64,000 nt of DNA from positions 124,001 to 188,000 of the forward strand of contig NZ_JOCF01000005.1 in NCBI RefSeq assembly GCF_000720635.1, given 5' to 3'. The position numbers and the translations under genes were made by a program. The first letter of the stretch is position 1; each line of letters starts with the position of its first letter. The DNA is from Streptomyces sp. NRRL WC-3742 (GTDB lineage Bacteria > Actinomycetota > Actinomycetes > Streptomycetales > Streptomycetaceae). Shown here one piece after another: positions 1-7,023 of this stretch. Under the pieces are notes generated by a model. The model had not been told where the DNA came from and did no database searches. It was given only the letters and a program-made list of their open reading frames with translations.

Positions 1-2
1 AC

Positions 3-617
3 GAGATCGACACCGGGGTCGCCACCGGCACCGTGCTCGAGGTCGGCCTGCGGGTGACCAAGCTGCGCGGCGCCAACGGCGAGATCTGGTACATCCGCAA
101 CGGCGAGGTCAAGCGGATCGCCAACATGAGCCAGGGCTGGTCGACGGCCTCCGTGGACGTCCAGGTCGCCTACAAGGAGGACCTGCCCCGGGTCGAGGCA
201 CTGATCGAGGAGACCGCGGAGGCCCTGACCAAGGAACCCCCCTACGACGAACTGGTCTGGGCCCCGCTCTCCATCCTCGGCGTGGAATCGGTCGCCGCGG
301 ACTCGGTCATCGTGCGACTGGAGACCCGCACGGCCCCGGGCAAGGCCCCGGTGGTCTCCCGGGCGCTGCGCCAGCGCCTCAAGGCCGCCTTCGACGAGGC
401 CGGCATCAAGGTCAAGGAGGACACCCCGACCGCCGCCGCAGCCGCCGCTGCCGCCGCCTCCGCCGTGGTGGTCGCCTCGGCAACGGCCACCACCCCACTC
501 ACCCCACCCGCCGACGCCGCCCCCCCGTCCGCCCTCGCCGACCCGGCCTCCCCCCGCTACAAGGCCGCCGAACCCATCCCGTCCCCCAAGCCGTCGGACG
601 ACCTGGCGAAGCCGTAG
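3..617 (+). CDS. MscS-family mechanosensitive ion channel, C-terminal part (5' end outside window)
   Basis: The gene is open from the first bases, so its start lies upstream of the window. The first residues match the beta-domain of small-conductance mechanosensitive channels: a GTVLEVGLRVTKLR stretch followed by an IRNGE turn and an N-x-S motif. This is the MscS middle domain that forms the cytoplasmic vestibule; an alpha/beta C-terminal domain with paired charged helices follows. Such proteins sit in the cytoplasmic membrane and release solutes on hypo-osmotic shock. The last 60 residues are a low-complexity Ala/Pro tail (an Ala run near codons 140-150, then Pro/Ser repeats), common in actinobacterial members and probably disordered. 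A strong hairpin terminator follows 24 bp after the stop. The family assignment is firm; transport specificity cannot be seen because the pore helices are missing. Confidence 0.85.
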   Translation, partial: EIDTGVATGTVLEVGLRVTKLRGANGEIWYIRNGEVKRIANMSQGWSTASVDVQVAYKEDLPRVEALIEETAEALTKEPPYDELVWAPLSILGVESVAADSVIVRLETRTAPGKAPVVSRALRQRLKAAFDEAGIKVKEDTPTAAAAAAAAASAVVVASATATTPLTPPADAAPPSALADPASPRYKAAEPIPSPKPSDDLAKP

Positions 618-640
618 GGAACGGGGCGAATCAGCAAGCA

Positions 641-671
641 CGGTCCGGCGCACTTCCTCTGCGCCGGACCG
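641..671 (+). terminator. Rho-independent-type hairpin after the MscS gene
   Basis: A perfect 12-bp inverted repeat (CGGTCCGGCGCA / TGCGCCGGACCG) flanks a 7-nt loop just after the MscS stop codon. It lacks a clear T-run, as is usual in streptomycetes. Confidence 0.75.
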
Positions 672-691
672 TGGCCATTTCGGACGCGCTG

Positions 692-793
692 TCAGACGAG
701 CCCGAAGTCGAACTCCCCATGAGCCACCGCCGCGATGAAGGCGGCGTGCACCTCGGCGGTCAGGGCCAGGGCGGGTCCCTCAGGGTCTCTACC
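692..793 (-). pseudogene. Remnant of a DUF397 gene (C-terminal third only)
   Basis: On the minus strand the last 33 codons read RDPEGPALALT followed by a helix ending HGEFDFGLV. This is the typical end of DUF397 proteins, where RDSKDP-x-GP-x-L-x-F-T is followed by W-x-x-F and GEF. The N-terminal half, with its conserved W-R-K-S-S-Y-S motif, is absent; upstream on that strand the sequence switches to unrelated DNA that reads as coding on the plus strand. The piece has no start codon or ribosome binding site and the usual RDSKDP is reduced to GRDP, so it is probably dead. Intact DUF397 genes occur at 61192 and 61405. Confidence 0.55.
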
Positions 794-807
794 GACCAGC
801 CACCCCC

Positions 808-945
808 GCTGGGCGCGCGCTGGACGACCTCGGCGACCTGCTCGGGCAGCACCGTGAGTACCTGGCACGATTCGATGAGGCACGCAGAGCCCGGCAGCTC
901 CTGCTTGCCGACATCATCCCGTCGCCTCGGGGAGGTGTGAAGTGA
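808..945 (+). pseudogene. 3' fragment of an unidentified gene coupled to the Nudix gene
   Basis: A stretch of good coding DNA reads LDDLGDLLGQHREYLARF, then a basic helix, and stops at TGA 943-945. The stop overlaps the Nudix start codon (GTGA, 942-945), the classical mark of translational coupling. The reading frame continues upstream only into the DUF397 remnant on the other strand and has no plausible start. The simplest reading is that a gene once co-translated with the Nudix gene lost its 5' part. I do not recognise the family. Confidence 0.4.
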
Positions 946-1451
946 AGCCTGCGCCCACCGACACCGATGCTTGGAACGCACATCTCGCCGAAGGCAACGC
1001 CCGGCAAGCCCGCAAACGCGTCTCGGCCGACGTGATCCTGCGGGACCACGCCGGTCGCGTCCTGACCGTCAACCCGACCTACAAGGAAGGTTGGGACCTG
1101 CCCGGCGGGATGGCTGAGTCCAACGAGCCGCCGGACGCCGCTGCGGTGCGAGAACTTCGCGAGGAACTGGGCTTGGAAATCTCCGTCCACCGCCTGCTGG
1201 TGGTGGACTGGGTCGCGCCGCACGGGCCGTGGGACGACCAACTCGCCTTCATCTTCGACGCGGGCATCCTCCAGTCCGACCTGGCAGCATGCCTGCGCCC
1301 GCGCGACGATGAGCTGTCCGAGGCCGTCTTCCTCCCCACCCCGGAGGTCGCCGACCGCCTGCGCCCCCGTCAACGCAACCGCTTCGCCGCCGCCGTCCGA
1401 GCACTGTCGGACGGCCGCGCCCGGTATCTGCACAACGGGATCGCAGCGTGA
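942..1451 (+). CDS. Nudix hydrolase
   Basis: This 169-residue protein carries a complete Nudix box: GGMAESNEPPDAA followed by V-R-E-L-R-E-E-L-G-L at about residues 50-75, matching GX5EX7REUXEEXGU. The Glu residues of REELG bind the catalytic magnesium. Nudix enzymes hydrolyse nucleoside diphosphates linked to another group; the substrate cannot be predicted here. The start is GTG 942, chosen because it overlaps the stop of the preceding fragment (GTGA) and a GGAGG lies 7-11 nt upstream. A perfect 15-bp hairpin follows the stop by 21 bp. The family call is secure. Confidence 0.9.
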   Translation: MKPAPTDTDAWNAHLAEGNARQARKRVSADVILRDHAGRVLTVNPTYKEGWDLPGGMAESNEPPDAAAVRELREELGLEISVHRLLVVDWVAPHGPWDDQLAFIFDAGILQSDLAACLRPRDDELSEAVFLPTPEVADRLRPRQRNRFAAAVRALSDGRARYLHNGIAA

Positions 1452-1472
1452 TCCAACTCCCGCCCGCCCCTT

Positions 1473-1505
1473 CGTTGCCGCTTCGGCCCTGCCGAAGCGG
1501 CAACG
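1473..1505 (+). terminator. Strong hairpin after the Nudix gene
   Basis: Perfect 15-bp arms (CGTTGCCGCTTCGGC and its complement) enclose a 3-nt loop. It is the first element of a series of hairpins that continues to 2134. Confidence 0.75.
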
Positions 1506-1700
1506 AGCGACAAAGCCACTTCCGTTTCCAGGTGCCGTCCCCCGGCCAGTCGGTGGACGACACCCCAGATTCTCCGCTTTTCATTTCAAAGGATGTGACA
1601 GGGCGCATTGGAAGCCGGGCCCCTGAACCCTAGGAGCATGGTGCTTGTCGGCCTGACTTTGGGCGGCGGCCTCCTCACCGGAGGAGGCCGCCGCACTTGG

Positions 1701-1752
1701 CCCTATTGGTGTTGTGCCCTCGCCGGTCGGCGAGGGCACAACACCAATAGGG
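1701..1752. repeat. 24-bp perfect inverted repeat with GGTC loop
   Basis: The arms begin CCCTATTGGTGTTGTGCCC on the left and are exactly complementary on the right over 24 bp, with only four bases between. This is unusually long and perfect for a terminator. Confidence 0.85.
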
Positions 1753-1817
1753 CCATCCTCCATTCAACCCATGGTGAGCGGCTTCCCATGCTGCTGCCCC
1801 TCAGCCTCTCCCGGCTT

Positions 1818-1854
1818 CTGCGCAGGAAGTCGGCCCAGCCGACTTCCTGCGCAG
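1818..1854. repeat. GAAGTCGG-type palindrome, copy 1
   Basis: CTGCGCAGGAAGTCGGC and its exact complement flank CCA. The core GAAGTCGG..CCGACTTC recurs at 2053-2089 (left arm changed to GAAGTCGA), 33489-33515 and 38419-38451, always outside genes. Confidence 0.8.
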
Positions 1855-2052
1855 GGTTCCGGTTCCGGCGGCCCCGGCCTGGCCGGGGCCGCCGTTGGTG
1901 TGTGTCTGTGTGCTTCCGGCAAGGGTGGGCGGGTCTCGGGCGGGCCCGGGTGGTTGCACCCGAGCCCGCAAAGTTGTGCTGTTTATCCCCGCTGCCCGCC
2001 GGAACCTTCCGGCGGGCAGCGGAAATAATCGCGTGCCGCTGAACTTCTTGCC

Positions 2053-2089
2053 CTGCACAGGAAGTCGAACGGGCCGACTTCCTGTGCAG
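2053..2089. repeat. GAAGTCGG-type palindrome, copy 2
   Basis: CTGCACAGGAAGTCG pairs with CGACTTCCTGTGCAG over 15 bp with a 7-nt loop. It shares its core with copies at 1818, 33489 and 38419, but the flanking arm bases differ in a compensated way (GCGCAGG versus GCACAGG), so pairing is preserved. Confidence 0.8.
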
Positions 2090-2277
2090 CGTTCGAACTC
2101 CGGCGGCCCCGGCCAGAACTGGCCGGGGCCGCCGGGTGTGCATTTCCGGTGAGGGCGGGAGGGCGGGTGGGGCCCTTTTTCCGCTCATCCTTATTCATGG
2201 CGGGGCGGCACGGTTGAGGGCGGCACGGACTCGTGGGGTGGCCGGTAACGCTTCGGCATCCACCGGTGGAGCGGGCA

Positions 2278-2307
2278 TTGACACTCCGCTGACGTCGGCC
2301 GTACGGT
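2278..2307 (+). promoter_or_regulatory. Sigma-70-type promoter of the ROK/sugar operon
   Basis: A perfect -35 TTGACA (2278-2283) is followed after 18 nt by TACGGT (2302-2307), fitting the TAnnnT consensus of the main vegetative sigma factor. Transcription would start near 2314, placing the palindrome at 2324-2334 just downstream, where a repressor would block. Confidence 0.55.
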
Positions 2308-2320
2308 CCATGTCCAAGCG

Positions 2321-2337
2321 ACTGGAAAGTTTCCTAA
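2321..2337. promoter_or_regulatory. Probable ROK-family operator
   Basis: The palindrome GGAAA-G-TTTCC (2324-2334) lies just ahead of the ROK gene, downstream of the predicted transcription start. Short AT-centred palindromes of this kind are common targets of ROK repressors. Autoregulation is inferred. Confidence 0.5.
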
Positions 2338-2368
2338 CAGTTCACCGTCGGAGACCCGGAAGAGGAGG

Positions 2369-3568
2369 ATGCCGCCCATGGCCGGAAGCTCCGCGAAGGC
2401 GCCCCTCGCCGGGACGCCGAGTCTGCTGCGGGCGATCAACGACCGTGCCGCGCTCGAGCTGTTGCTGGCGAACGGGCCGCTCTCCCGTACGCAGATCGGG
2501 AGCCTGACGGGGCTGTCCAAGCCGACCGCCTCGCAGTTGCTGGCGCGGCTGGAGGCGGCCGGGCTGGTCGTGCCGGTCGGCACCACGGCCGGTGGGCCCG
2601 GGCCCAACGCGCAGCTGTACCAGGTGAATCCGGCCGCCGGGTACGTCGCCGGGCTGGATGTGACCCCCAGCGGGATCCGCGTCGCCGTCGCCGACATCAC
2701 CGGCACCACGCTCGCCGAGCACACCGAGCCGACCAAGGGCGTGCCGGCCGCCGAGACCGTCGCCGTCGCGGCCGCCGCCACCGCGAAGGTCGTACGGGCC
2801 GTCGGGCTCCCCGAGGGCAGCCTGCGCACCGTCGCGATCGGCATCGGCGGCGCCCCCGACCCCGTCACCGGCAAGCTGCGCTACGCCTCCCACCTGCCCG
2901 GCTGGCATTCGCCGCGCCTGGTGGAGGAGTTGACGGAGGCCATCGGCGCGCCGGTGTCGATCGAGAACGACGTGAACCTGGCCGCCGTCGCCGAGCAGGC
3001 GGGCGGCGCCGCGGCGGGTCACGAGGACTTCGTCCTACTCTGGGCCGGGGCGGGCGTCGGCGCCGCGATCGTGATCGCGGGGCGGCTGTACCGAGGGTTC
3101 ACCGGCGTCGCCGGGGAGGTCGGCTACATGCCGGTGCCCGGCGCACCGATCGAGTGGGACGCCCGGCGCCGCAGTCACGGCGGGTTCCAGGACATGGTCG
3201 GCGCACAGGCCGTCCGGGCCCTGGCCCGTGAGTACGGACTCGGCGCGCCCACCGCCGAGGAGTCGATCGCCAGAGCTCTGGAGACCCCGGACGCCGGCGA
3301 TGCCTTCCTCACCGAACTGGCCCGCAGGCTCGCCGTCGGGCTGGCCGCGATCGTGACCGTGCTGGACCCCCGGTTGGTGGTCCTCTCCGGTGCGGTGCCG
3401 AGTGCGGGCGGCGAACGCCTGCGCGCGCTCGTCGAGGACGAACTGGCCCGGATCTCCATCGCCCGGCCGCCCGTCCGCAGCAGTGCCCTGTCCGGTTCGC
3501 CCGTCCTCCTCGGCGCACTTCAGCGCGCCCTGGCGGATGCCCGCGAGGCGGTCTTCTCCACCCACTGA
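2369..3568 (+). CDS. ROK-family transcriptional repressor
   Basis: This 399-residue protein has an N-terminal winged helix (SRTQIGSLTGLSKPTASQ, about residues 45-62) followed by a ROK sugar-kinase-like domain: GLDVTPSGIRVAVADITG, ENDVNLAAVAEQ, and GVGAAIVIAGRLYRG then GEVGY. The length fits ROK repressors rather than kinases. The CxCGxxGC zinc motif of typical ROK glucokinases and NagC is absent, as in several streptomycete ROK regulators. The start ATG 2369 has GGAGG directly upstream; an in-frame ATG nine bases later is the alternative. It is the first gene before the SBP, permease, permease, GH4 and kinase genes, so it very likely represses that operon until an oligosaccharide or its phosphate binds. 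Confidence 0.88.
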   Translation: MPPMAGSSAKAPLAGTPSLLRAINDRAALELLLANGPLSRTQIGSLTGLSKPTASQLLARLEAAGLVVPVGTTAGGPGPNAQLYQVNPAAGYVAGLDVTPSGIRVAVADITGTTLAEHTEPTKGVPAAETVAVAAAATAKVVRAVGLPEGSLRTVAIGIGGAPDPVTGKLRYASHLPGWHSPRLVEELTEAIGAPVSIENDVNLAAVAEQAGGAAAGHEDFVLLWAGAGVGAAIVIAGRLYRGFTGVAGEVGYMPVPGAPIEWDARRRSHGGFQDMVGAQAVRALAREYGLGAPTAEESIARALETPDAGDAFLTELARRLAVGLAAIVTVLDPRLVVLSGAVPSAGGERLRALVEDELARISIARPPVRSSALSGSPVLLGALQRALADAREAVFSTH

Positions 3569-3580
3569 CGCTCCCCTGTC

Positions 3581-3614
3581 ACCTGCTCCCCGCACCCACC
3601 TGCTCCCCGCACCC
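3581..3614. repeat. 17-bp tandem duplication in the ROK-SBP intergenic region
   Basis: ACCTGCTCCCCGCACCC occurs twice without a gap, followed by a partial third copy. The 120-bp gap shows no clear promoter, so the downstream genes may be read from the ROK promoter. Confidence 0.7.
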
Positions 3615-3688
3615 ACCTCTCCCCAACCCCCCGAACGCGGGCGCCGAGGCAACGACGCCTGCCCGCGCACCCCCTGGAGGACCCCGAA

Positions 3689-5044
3689 GTGCTCGCCACC
3701 ACCTCCCGCAGAGGCCGCCGCACCGCCGCCGCCCTCGCCGGCACCGCCGTCCTGGCCCTGCTCGCCTCCGCCTGCACCGGTTCCAGCGACTCGGGCGGCA
3801 CCGACGACTCGGCCAGCGGCAAGGACGTCACCATCACCTTCTGGCACGGCTGGAGCCAGGACAACGAGCTCAAGGCGATCAACGACAACATCGCCGCCTT
3901 CGAGAAGGCCCACCCGAACATCCACGTCAAGGCGGTCGGGAACGTCGCCGACGACAAGGTCAACCAGGCCCTGCGGGCCGGCGGCGACGACGCGCCCGAC
4001 GTGGTGTCCTCCTTCACCACCAACAACGTCGGCATGTTCTGTTCGACCAAGGTGTTCCTCGACCTCAAGCCGCTGCTGGACAAGTCCGGCATCGACCCGG
4101 CCAAGACCTTCCCGGCCACGATGCTCAACTACACCCAGTACAAGGGCAACCAGTGCTCGCTGCCGCTGCTCGGCGACGCGTACGGCCTGTACTACAACAG
4201 GAAGGCGTTCGCGGCGGCCGGCATCGCGAACCCCCCGAAGACCTTCAGCGAGTTCGCCGCCGACGCGAAGCTGCTGACCCAGACCGACGGCGACTCGTAC
4301 AAGCAGCTCGGCTTCATGCCGCTGTACCACGGCTACGAGTCCACCACCGAGCACTACCTCGGCCAGTACGGCGCCACCTACTTCGGCCCGGACGGCAAGT
4401 CGAACATCGCCACCGACCCCAAGGTCGCCGCGATGCTCAAGTGGCAGAAGGACATGGTCGACCAGCTCGGCGGCTACGCCAAGCTCGACAAGTTCCGCTC
4501 CACCTTCGGCGAGGAGTTCAGCGCCAAGAACCCCTTCAACACCGGCCAGGTCGCGATGATCCTCGACGGTGAGTGGCGCACCGCCTCCCTCGCCGCCTCC
4601 AAGCCCGACTTCGAGTGGGCCACCGCGCCGTTCCCCGTCCCGGACGACCAGGCCGACAGCTGGGGCCGCGGCTACCAGACCGGCACCATCGTCGGCATCG
4701 CGAGCACCAGCAAGAAGCAGGCCGCGTCCTGGGAACTGGTCAAGTTCCTGACCACCGACACCGACGCGCTGGTCAACTTCGCCAACGAGATCCACAACGT
4801 GCCCAGCACCTTCGCCGCGCTGGACTCGCCGAAGCTCCAGGCCGACGCCAACTTCAAGACCTTCATGGACATCGCCAAGAACAAGAACTCCGGCACCACC
4901 CCGCCGGTCGCCAACGGCGGCGCCTACATGGTCACCCTGCAGGGCCTCGGCTACGACATCGAGTCGGGCAAGCAGACCGACGTGGCGGCGGGCCTGGCCG
5001 CCACCGCCAAGCAGATCGACACCGACCTCGCCCAGGCCAAGTAG
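3689..5044 (+). CDS. ABC transporter sugar-binding lipoprotein (CUT1)
   Basis: This 451-residue extracellular solute-binding protein has a basic N-terminus, a hydrophobic stretch and the lipobox LLASAC (about residues 24-29), giving lipidation at Cys followed by a Ser/Gly/Asp linker. The mature part begins VTITFWHGWSQDNE, the usual opening of family 1 binding proteins for oligosaccharides, and contains the hinge region DAYGLYYNRKAF. It would capture a sugar at the outer face of the membrane and pass it to the permeases encoded next. The start is GTG 3689 with GGAGG 8-12 nt upstream. No ATP-hydrolysing subunit is in the operon, so a shared MsiK-type ATPase encoded elsewhere is expected, as is known for streptomycete CUT1 systems. 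Confidence 0.9.
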   Translation: MLATTSRRGRRTAAALAGTAVLALLASACTGSSDSGGTDDSASGKDVTITFWHGWSQDNELKAINDNIAAFEKAHPNIHVKAVGNVADDKVNQALRAGGDDAPDVVSSFTTNNVGMFCSTKVFLDLKPLLDKSGIDPAKTFPATMLNYTQYKGNQCSLPLLGDAYGLYYNRKAFAAAGIANPPKTFSEFAADAKLLTQTDGDSYKQLGFMPLYHGYESTTEHYLGQYGATYFGPDGKSNIATDPKVAAMLKWQKDMVDQLGGYAKLDKFRSTFGEEFSAKNPFNTGQVAMILDGEWRTASLAASKPDFEWATAPFPVPDDQADSWGRGYQTGTIVGIASTSKKQAASWELVKFLTTDTDALVNFANEIHNVPSTFAALDSPKLQADANFKTFMDIAKNKNSGTTPPVANGGAYMVTLQGLGYDIESGKQTDVAAGLAATAKQIDTDLAQAK

Positions 5045-5070
5045 CGGCCGCGGTCCACGGAAGTCCCCCC

Positions 5071-6087
5071 ATGTCACTCGCGTTCGGCACCCGCAAGGGC
5101 TCAGCCCCCGAAGGCCCCGCCGGACCGACCGACCCGGCGGCGCTCTCCTCGCAGCAGCAGCTGCGACGGAAGCGCCGCCGGGAGGCGGCCCGCACCCTCG
5201 CCTTCCTCTCCCCCTGGCTGGTCGGTTTCAGCGTCTTCTTCGTCTACCCGCTGGTCTCCACCGCCTACTTCTCCTTCACCTCGTACAACGGCGTCGGCGC
5301 CGCGAAGTTCGACGGCCTGAACAACTGGGACTACGTCTTCAACGACATGCCGGCCTTCTGGCAGGGCCTGCGGAACACCCTGTGGCTGGTCGTCGTCATG
5401 GTGACCCTGCGGGTCGCCTTCGGCCTCGGCATCGGCATGCTGATCACCAAGGTCAGGACCGGCGTCAGCTTCTTCCGCACGGCGTTCTACCTGCCCTACC
5501 TGGCCCCGCCGGTGGCCGCGACCGTCGCCTTCGCCTTCCTGCTCAACCCCGGCACCGGCCCGCTCAACCATCTGCTCGGCGAGCTCGGGCTGCCGCAGCC
5601 CGGCTGGTTCTCCGACCCGGACTGGTCCAAGCCCGCGCTCACCCTGCTCGCCATGTGGGGCGTCGGCGACCTGATGGTCATCTTCATGGCCTCGCTGCTG
5701 GACGTGCCCAAGGAGCAGTACGAGGCGGCCGAACTCGACGGCGCCGGCCCGTTCCAGAAGTTCCGGTACGTCACGCTGCCGAACATCTCGCCGATCATCA
5801 TGTTCGCGGTGGTCACCGGCGTGATCCAGACCATGCAGTACTACACACAGGCGATCGTCGCCGGGAAGGTCGCCAGCGGCATCGCCGGCAACTCCGGCCA
5901 GCAGTTCGAGCCCGGATACCCGAACGGCTCCACCTGGACCCTGCCGCAGATGGTCTACAACACGGGTTTCCTGCGCTTCAACTACGGCGCGGCCTGTGTC
6001 ATCGCCATGGTGCTGTTCGCCATCTCGATGGCCGTCACCTCGATCCTGCTCCGCCGCCGGTCCGGCTTCATGGCGAGCGACGACTAG
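5071..6087 (+). CDS. ABC sugar transporter permease 1 (MalF-like)
   Basis: This 338-residue membrane protein has six predicted transmembrane segments, starting with FLSPWLVGFSVFFVYPLV near residue 45. The cytoplasmic EAA loop for the ATPase reads EAAELDGAGPFQKFRYVTLP. The start is ATG 5071; the reading frame is open far upstream but only as a shadow of the preceding gene. It lies 26 bp after the binding-protein stop and 21 bp before the second permease, within one operon. It belongs to the CUT1 family for di- and oligosaccharide uptake. Confidence 0.9.
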   Translation: MSLAFGTRKGSAPEGPAGPTDPAALSSQQQLRRKRRREAARTLAFLSPWLVGFSVFFVYPLVSTAYFSFTSYNGVGAAKFDGLNNWDYVFNDMPAFWQGLRNTLWLVVVMVTLRVAFGLGIGMLITKVRTGVSFFRTAFYLPYLAPPVAATVAFAFLLNPGTGPLNHLLGELGLPQPGWFSDPDWSKPALTLLAMWGVGDLMVIFMASLLDVPKEQYEAAELDGAGPFQKFRYVTLPNISPIIMFAVVTGVIQTMQYYTQAIVAGKVASGIAGNSGQQFEPGYPNGSTWTLPQMVYNTGFLRFNYGAACVIAMVLFAISMAVTSILLRRRSGFMASDD

Positions 6088-6108
6088 CGGACGGATGAGG
6101 ACTCCGAC

Positions 6109-7023
6109 ATGACTCCCAGCCCCACCCTGACCAAGGCCCCGGCCCGCCCGGCCCGCAACAGCCCGGCCGGCAGCAGCCCCGCCGCCCGCGCCGCCCGCCG
6201 CCGCGCCCTCCTGAACTGGGTCGCCGTGCACTCGGTGGCCGTGGCCGCCGCGCTGTTCTTCCTACTGCCCTTCGTCTTCGTCTTCCTCACCTCGGTGATG
6301 GACGACCAACAGGCGCTCACCACCGACTACTGGCCCACCCACTGGAACTGGGGCAACTACAGCAAGGTCTGGAACACCCCCGGGTTCCTCTCCTGGTGGC
6401 GCAACACCCTGCTGTACGCGGGCGCGGGCACCCTGCTGACCATCGTCTCGAGCCTGCCCGTCGCCTACGCCCTCGCCAAGTTCCGCTTCCGCGGCCGCAA
6501 CCTGGCGCTGATGGCGGTCATCGCGATGATGATGCTGCCCCCGCAGGTCACCGTCATCCCGATGTACCTGTTCTGGACCAAGCAGATGGGCCTCGGCAAC
6601 TCGCTGTGGCCGCTGATCATCCCGATGGCCTTCGGCGACGCCTTCTCGATCTTCCTGCTGCGGCAGTTCCTGCTGACCATCCCCAAGGAGTACCTGGAGG
6701 CCGCCCGCATCGACGGCTGCGGGGACCTGCGCACCCTGCTGCGCGTCGTCCTGCCGATGGCCAAGCCGGCCATCGCCGCCGTCGCGCTGTTCCAGTTCTT
6801 CTACTGCTGGAACGACTACTTCGGCCCGCAGATCTACGCCGCCAACGACCAGGACTCCTGGACGCTCAGCTACGGCCTGGAGTCGTTCAAGGCCGCCCAC
6901 CACACCAACTGGAACCTCACCATGGCCGCCACCCTGCTGGTGATGGCGCCGGTGATCACCCTCTTCTTCTTCGCCCAGAAGTCCTTCATCGAAGGCGTGA
7001 CACTGACAGGGGTCAAGGGCTGA
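6109..7023 (+). CDS. ABC sugar transporter permease 2 (MalG-like)
   Basis: This 304-residue inner-membrane protein has six predicted helices and the EAA motif YLEAARIDGCGDLRTLLRVV, which docks the ATPase subunit. The N-terminal 30 residues are rich in Ala, Pro and Arg and likely cytoplasmic. The C-terminus ends in the KSFIEGVTLTGVKG signature typical of MalG-type CUT1 permeases. Its stop TGA overlaps the ATG of the GH4 gene (TGATG), so the two are probably co-translated. With permease 1 it forms the membrane channel of the importer. Confidence 0.9.
   Translation: MTPSPTLTKAPARPARNSPAGSSPAARAARRRALLNWVAVHSVAVAAALFFLLPFVFVFLTSVMDDQQALTTDYWPTHWNWGNYSKVWNTPGFLSWWRNTLLYAGAGTLLTIVSSLPVAYALAKFRFRGRNLALMAVIAMMMLPPQVTVIPMYLFWTKQMGLGNSLWPLIIPMAFGDAFSIFLLRQFLLTIPKEYLEAARIDGCGDLRTLLRVVLPMAKPAIAAVALFQFFYCWNDYFGPQIYAANDQDSWTLSYGLESFKAAHHTNWNLTMAATLLVMAPVITLFFFAQKSFIEGVTLTGVKG

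Larger units (their letters stand above)
1452..2277. repeat. Gene-free hairpin array between the Nudix gene and the sugar operon
   Basis: No convincing gene lies here: open frames have no family features and are interrupted by palindromes. Perfect or near-perfect inverted repeats are seen at 1473-1505, 1663-1694 (14-bp arms, 4-nt loop), 1701-1752 (24-bp arms, 4-nt loop), 1818-1854 (17-bp arms), 1866-1894 (14-nt arms), about 1938-1965 (12 bp, one mismatch), 1991-2020 (14-bp arms, 2-nt loop), 2053-2089 (15-bp arms) and 2101-2134 (16-bp arms). The pair 1818-1894 and the pair 2053-2134 share one architecture: a GAAGTCGG palindrome, about 11 bp, a CGGCGGCCCCGGCC palindrome, then a TTCCGG-containing tail. 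They look like a duplicated module. Some elements may act as terminators, but nine in about 660 bp exceeds that need. Confidence 0.8.

Noticed and set aside
1473-2134. Hairpin array considered as a CRISPR array
   Set aside because: Repeats are palindromes of different sequence and unequal spacing, with no constant repeat-spacer pattern and no cas genes.
1895-2152. Small frames across the hairpin array as genes
   Set aside because: They are interrupted by perfect palindromes, have no ribosome binding site, and match no family.
3035-5077. A 680-codon minus-strand frame opposite the ROK and binding-protein genes
   Set aside because: No motif or ribosome binding site; the plus-strand genes have clear families.
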